In this document: positions 12,206 to 12,868 of the stretch, piece after piece
Layout of the letters: every line of letters begins with the position of its first letter
Position numbering within the stretch: the stretch's first letter is position 1
Assembly (NCBI GenBank): GCA_964482615.1
Contig: CAYZYK010000019.1
Coordinates: 1-12,868 of the forward strand
Direction of reading: 5' to 3'
Length of the DNA stretch: 12,868 nucleotides
Origin: CAYZYK01 sp964482615
Lineage (GTDB): Bacteria; Patescibacteriota; Minisyncoccia; Minisyncoccales; CAYZYK01
Position numbers and translations under genes: made by a program
Notes under the pieces: generated by a model
Databases searched by the model: none
What the model saw: the letters and a program-made list of their open reading frames with translations, nothing else
What the model was told of the DNA's origin: nothing

Positions 12206-12213
12206 TATTTAAA
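12206..12213 (+). promoter_or_regulatory. TATA box for the fibre gene
   Basis: TATTTAAA is centred about 25 nt before the ATG at 12235, with no ribosome-binding site before that ATG. This implies an additional leaderless transcript for the fibre gene. The palindrome found at the other two loci is absent here. Confidence 0.5.
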
Positions 12214-12234
12214 GTTTAATCAATTCTTATTCAG

Positions 12235-12868
12235 ATGAAAAAAATAGCTTTATTGTTTTGCATGTTTTTTTTGATTAGTTTTGTTTCTGCATTTGGTTTT
12301 GATGCTCAAACATCTGAAGATGGAGAGTTTGGTTTTCCTTCTGATGCTGTTACACCAGAATATGTAATTAATGCTTCTAATCATTCAGACTATTGGGATA
12401 ATTTAGACACTCCTGCTGATATTTCTCATTCTTCTCTTGATGATTTATCTTGGAGTGTTGCTGGGCACACAATAGATACTGATTTTCTTCCAGATACTAC
12501 ATTAACTTATGACATTGGTTTAGGCGCAAGTAGATGGAGAAATATTTATGCAACAAATTTATCTATAGATTATATTGATGCTACTTATGATATAACTGCT
12601 TTAGGAAATGTAACTGCAGATTATTTTATTGGGGATGGTTCAAACTTGTATAATGTTAATGTAACTGGTATGGAAACAGACCCTCTCTGGAGCGATAATT
12701 CAAGTTTGGTTCCTTACTTGGCAAATGCAAACACCTTTACAAATAATAATGTTTTTAATGGGGACTTCACTGCAGGCACAGATGCTTTGTTTGTGAATAA
12801 TGATACTGGTTTTGTCGGCATCGGGACGGATAGTCCTAATGTTCCACTACACGTTATGGGTGCTGGGA
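12235..12868 (+). CDS. Secreted tail-fibre-like adhesin, N-terminal 211 aa (runs off the window)
   Basis: The frame is open from the ATG to the window end. Residues 1-20 form a Sec signal peptide (MKKIALLFCMFFLISFVSA, cleavage after VSA likely). Mature sequence has motifs typical of phage tail fibres and host-specificity proteins: 'YDIGLGASRWRNIYATNLSI' (near 100-119), 'ALGNVTADYFIGDGSNLYNVN' style repeats (near 129-148), and 'FVGIGTDSPNVPLHV' (near 192-206), the signature that commonly precedes the trimeric beta-structured shaft and often a C-terminal S74 intramolecular chaperone. The C-terminus is not in view. It is rich in Asn/Asp/Ser/Thr with many N-glycosylation sequons. The likely role is attachment of the virion, or of the host cell, to a surface. 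Confidence 0.75.
   Translation, partial: MKKIALLFCMFFLISFVSAFGFDAQTSEDGEFGFPSDAVTPEYVINASNHSDYWDNLDTPADISHSSLDDLSWSVAGHTIDTDFLPDTTLTYDIGLGASRWRNIYATNLSIDYIDATYDITALGNVTADYFIGDGSNLYNVNVTGMETDPLWSDNSSLVPYLANANTFTNNNVFNGDFTAGTDALFVNNDTGFVGIGTDSPNVPLHVMGAG

Overview
The window is AT-rich DNA that reads as archaeal, and most likely as part of a virus or plasmid-like mobile element. Several genes have an archaeal promoter: a BRE/TATA-type box centred about 25-30 nt before the ATG with no ribosome-binding site, which implies leaderless transcripts (1560, 6594, 11022, 12235). Genes inside operons instead have GGAG-type sites and ATGA stop/start overlaps. A zinc ribbon of a common archaeal type and a DUF192 protein also fit. 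An AT-rich small-genome archaeon (DPANN-like) or its virus is my best guess, but no marker gene fixes the lineage. TAG, TGA and TAA all act as stops. I see no tRNA, rRNA or CRISPR.

Layout. (1) 1-1457, plus strand: small early-type genes including a Cys-rich peptide and a probable OB-fold single-strand-binding-like protein, ending in a two-part hairpin. (2) 1518-3123: a strong promoter, a very short tyrosine recombinase with the full catalytic set, and two overlapping tandem copies of a membrane-protein gene. The copies share 374 bp of perfect identity and differ in Gly-Leu repeat tails. (3) 3218-5139: a tight run of tiny genes (zinc ribbon, five short membrane proteins or partners, a pair of overlapping reading frames at 4420-4786, a DUF192 protein), closed by a hairpin plus T-tract. 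(4) 5234-6594, minus strand: a two-gene operon with a P-loop ATPase of viral packaging or Zot/FtsK-like type. (5) 6654-10911, plus strand: a Gln/Arg-rich coiled-coil protein, a 1182-residue protein and a small membrane-anchored extracellular protein. (6) 11022-12868: a helical protein, a two-TM protein and the start of a secreted tail-fibre-like protein that runs off the window.

How it fits together. Regions 4, 5 and 6 appear to form one regulon. A palindrome, TATCACCTTGAAGGTGATA, lies between the two divergent TATA boxes at 6618-6661 and again just upstream of the 11022 promoter. Downstream of it the minus-strand and 11022 promoters are near copies (59 of 63 bases, hand-aligned, in opposite orientation), including the start codon. 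A single DNA-binding protein could therefore switch the ATPase, the giant protein and the envelope/fibre genes together, as for a late virion-assembly programme. Regions 1-3 look like the early, replication and integration half. The virion interpretation is inference: I recognise no major capsid protein.
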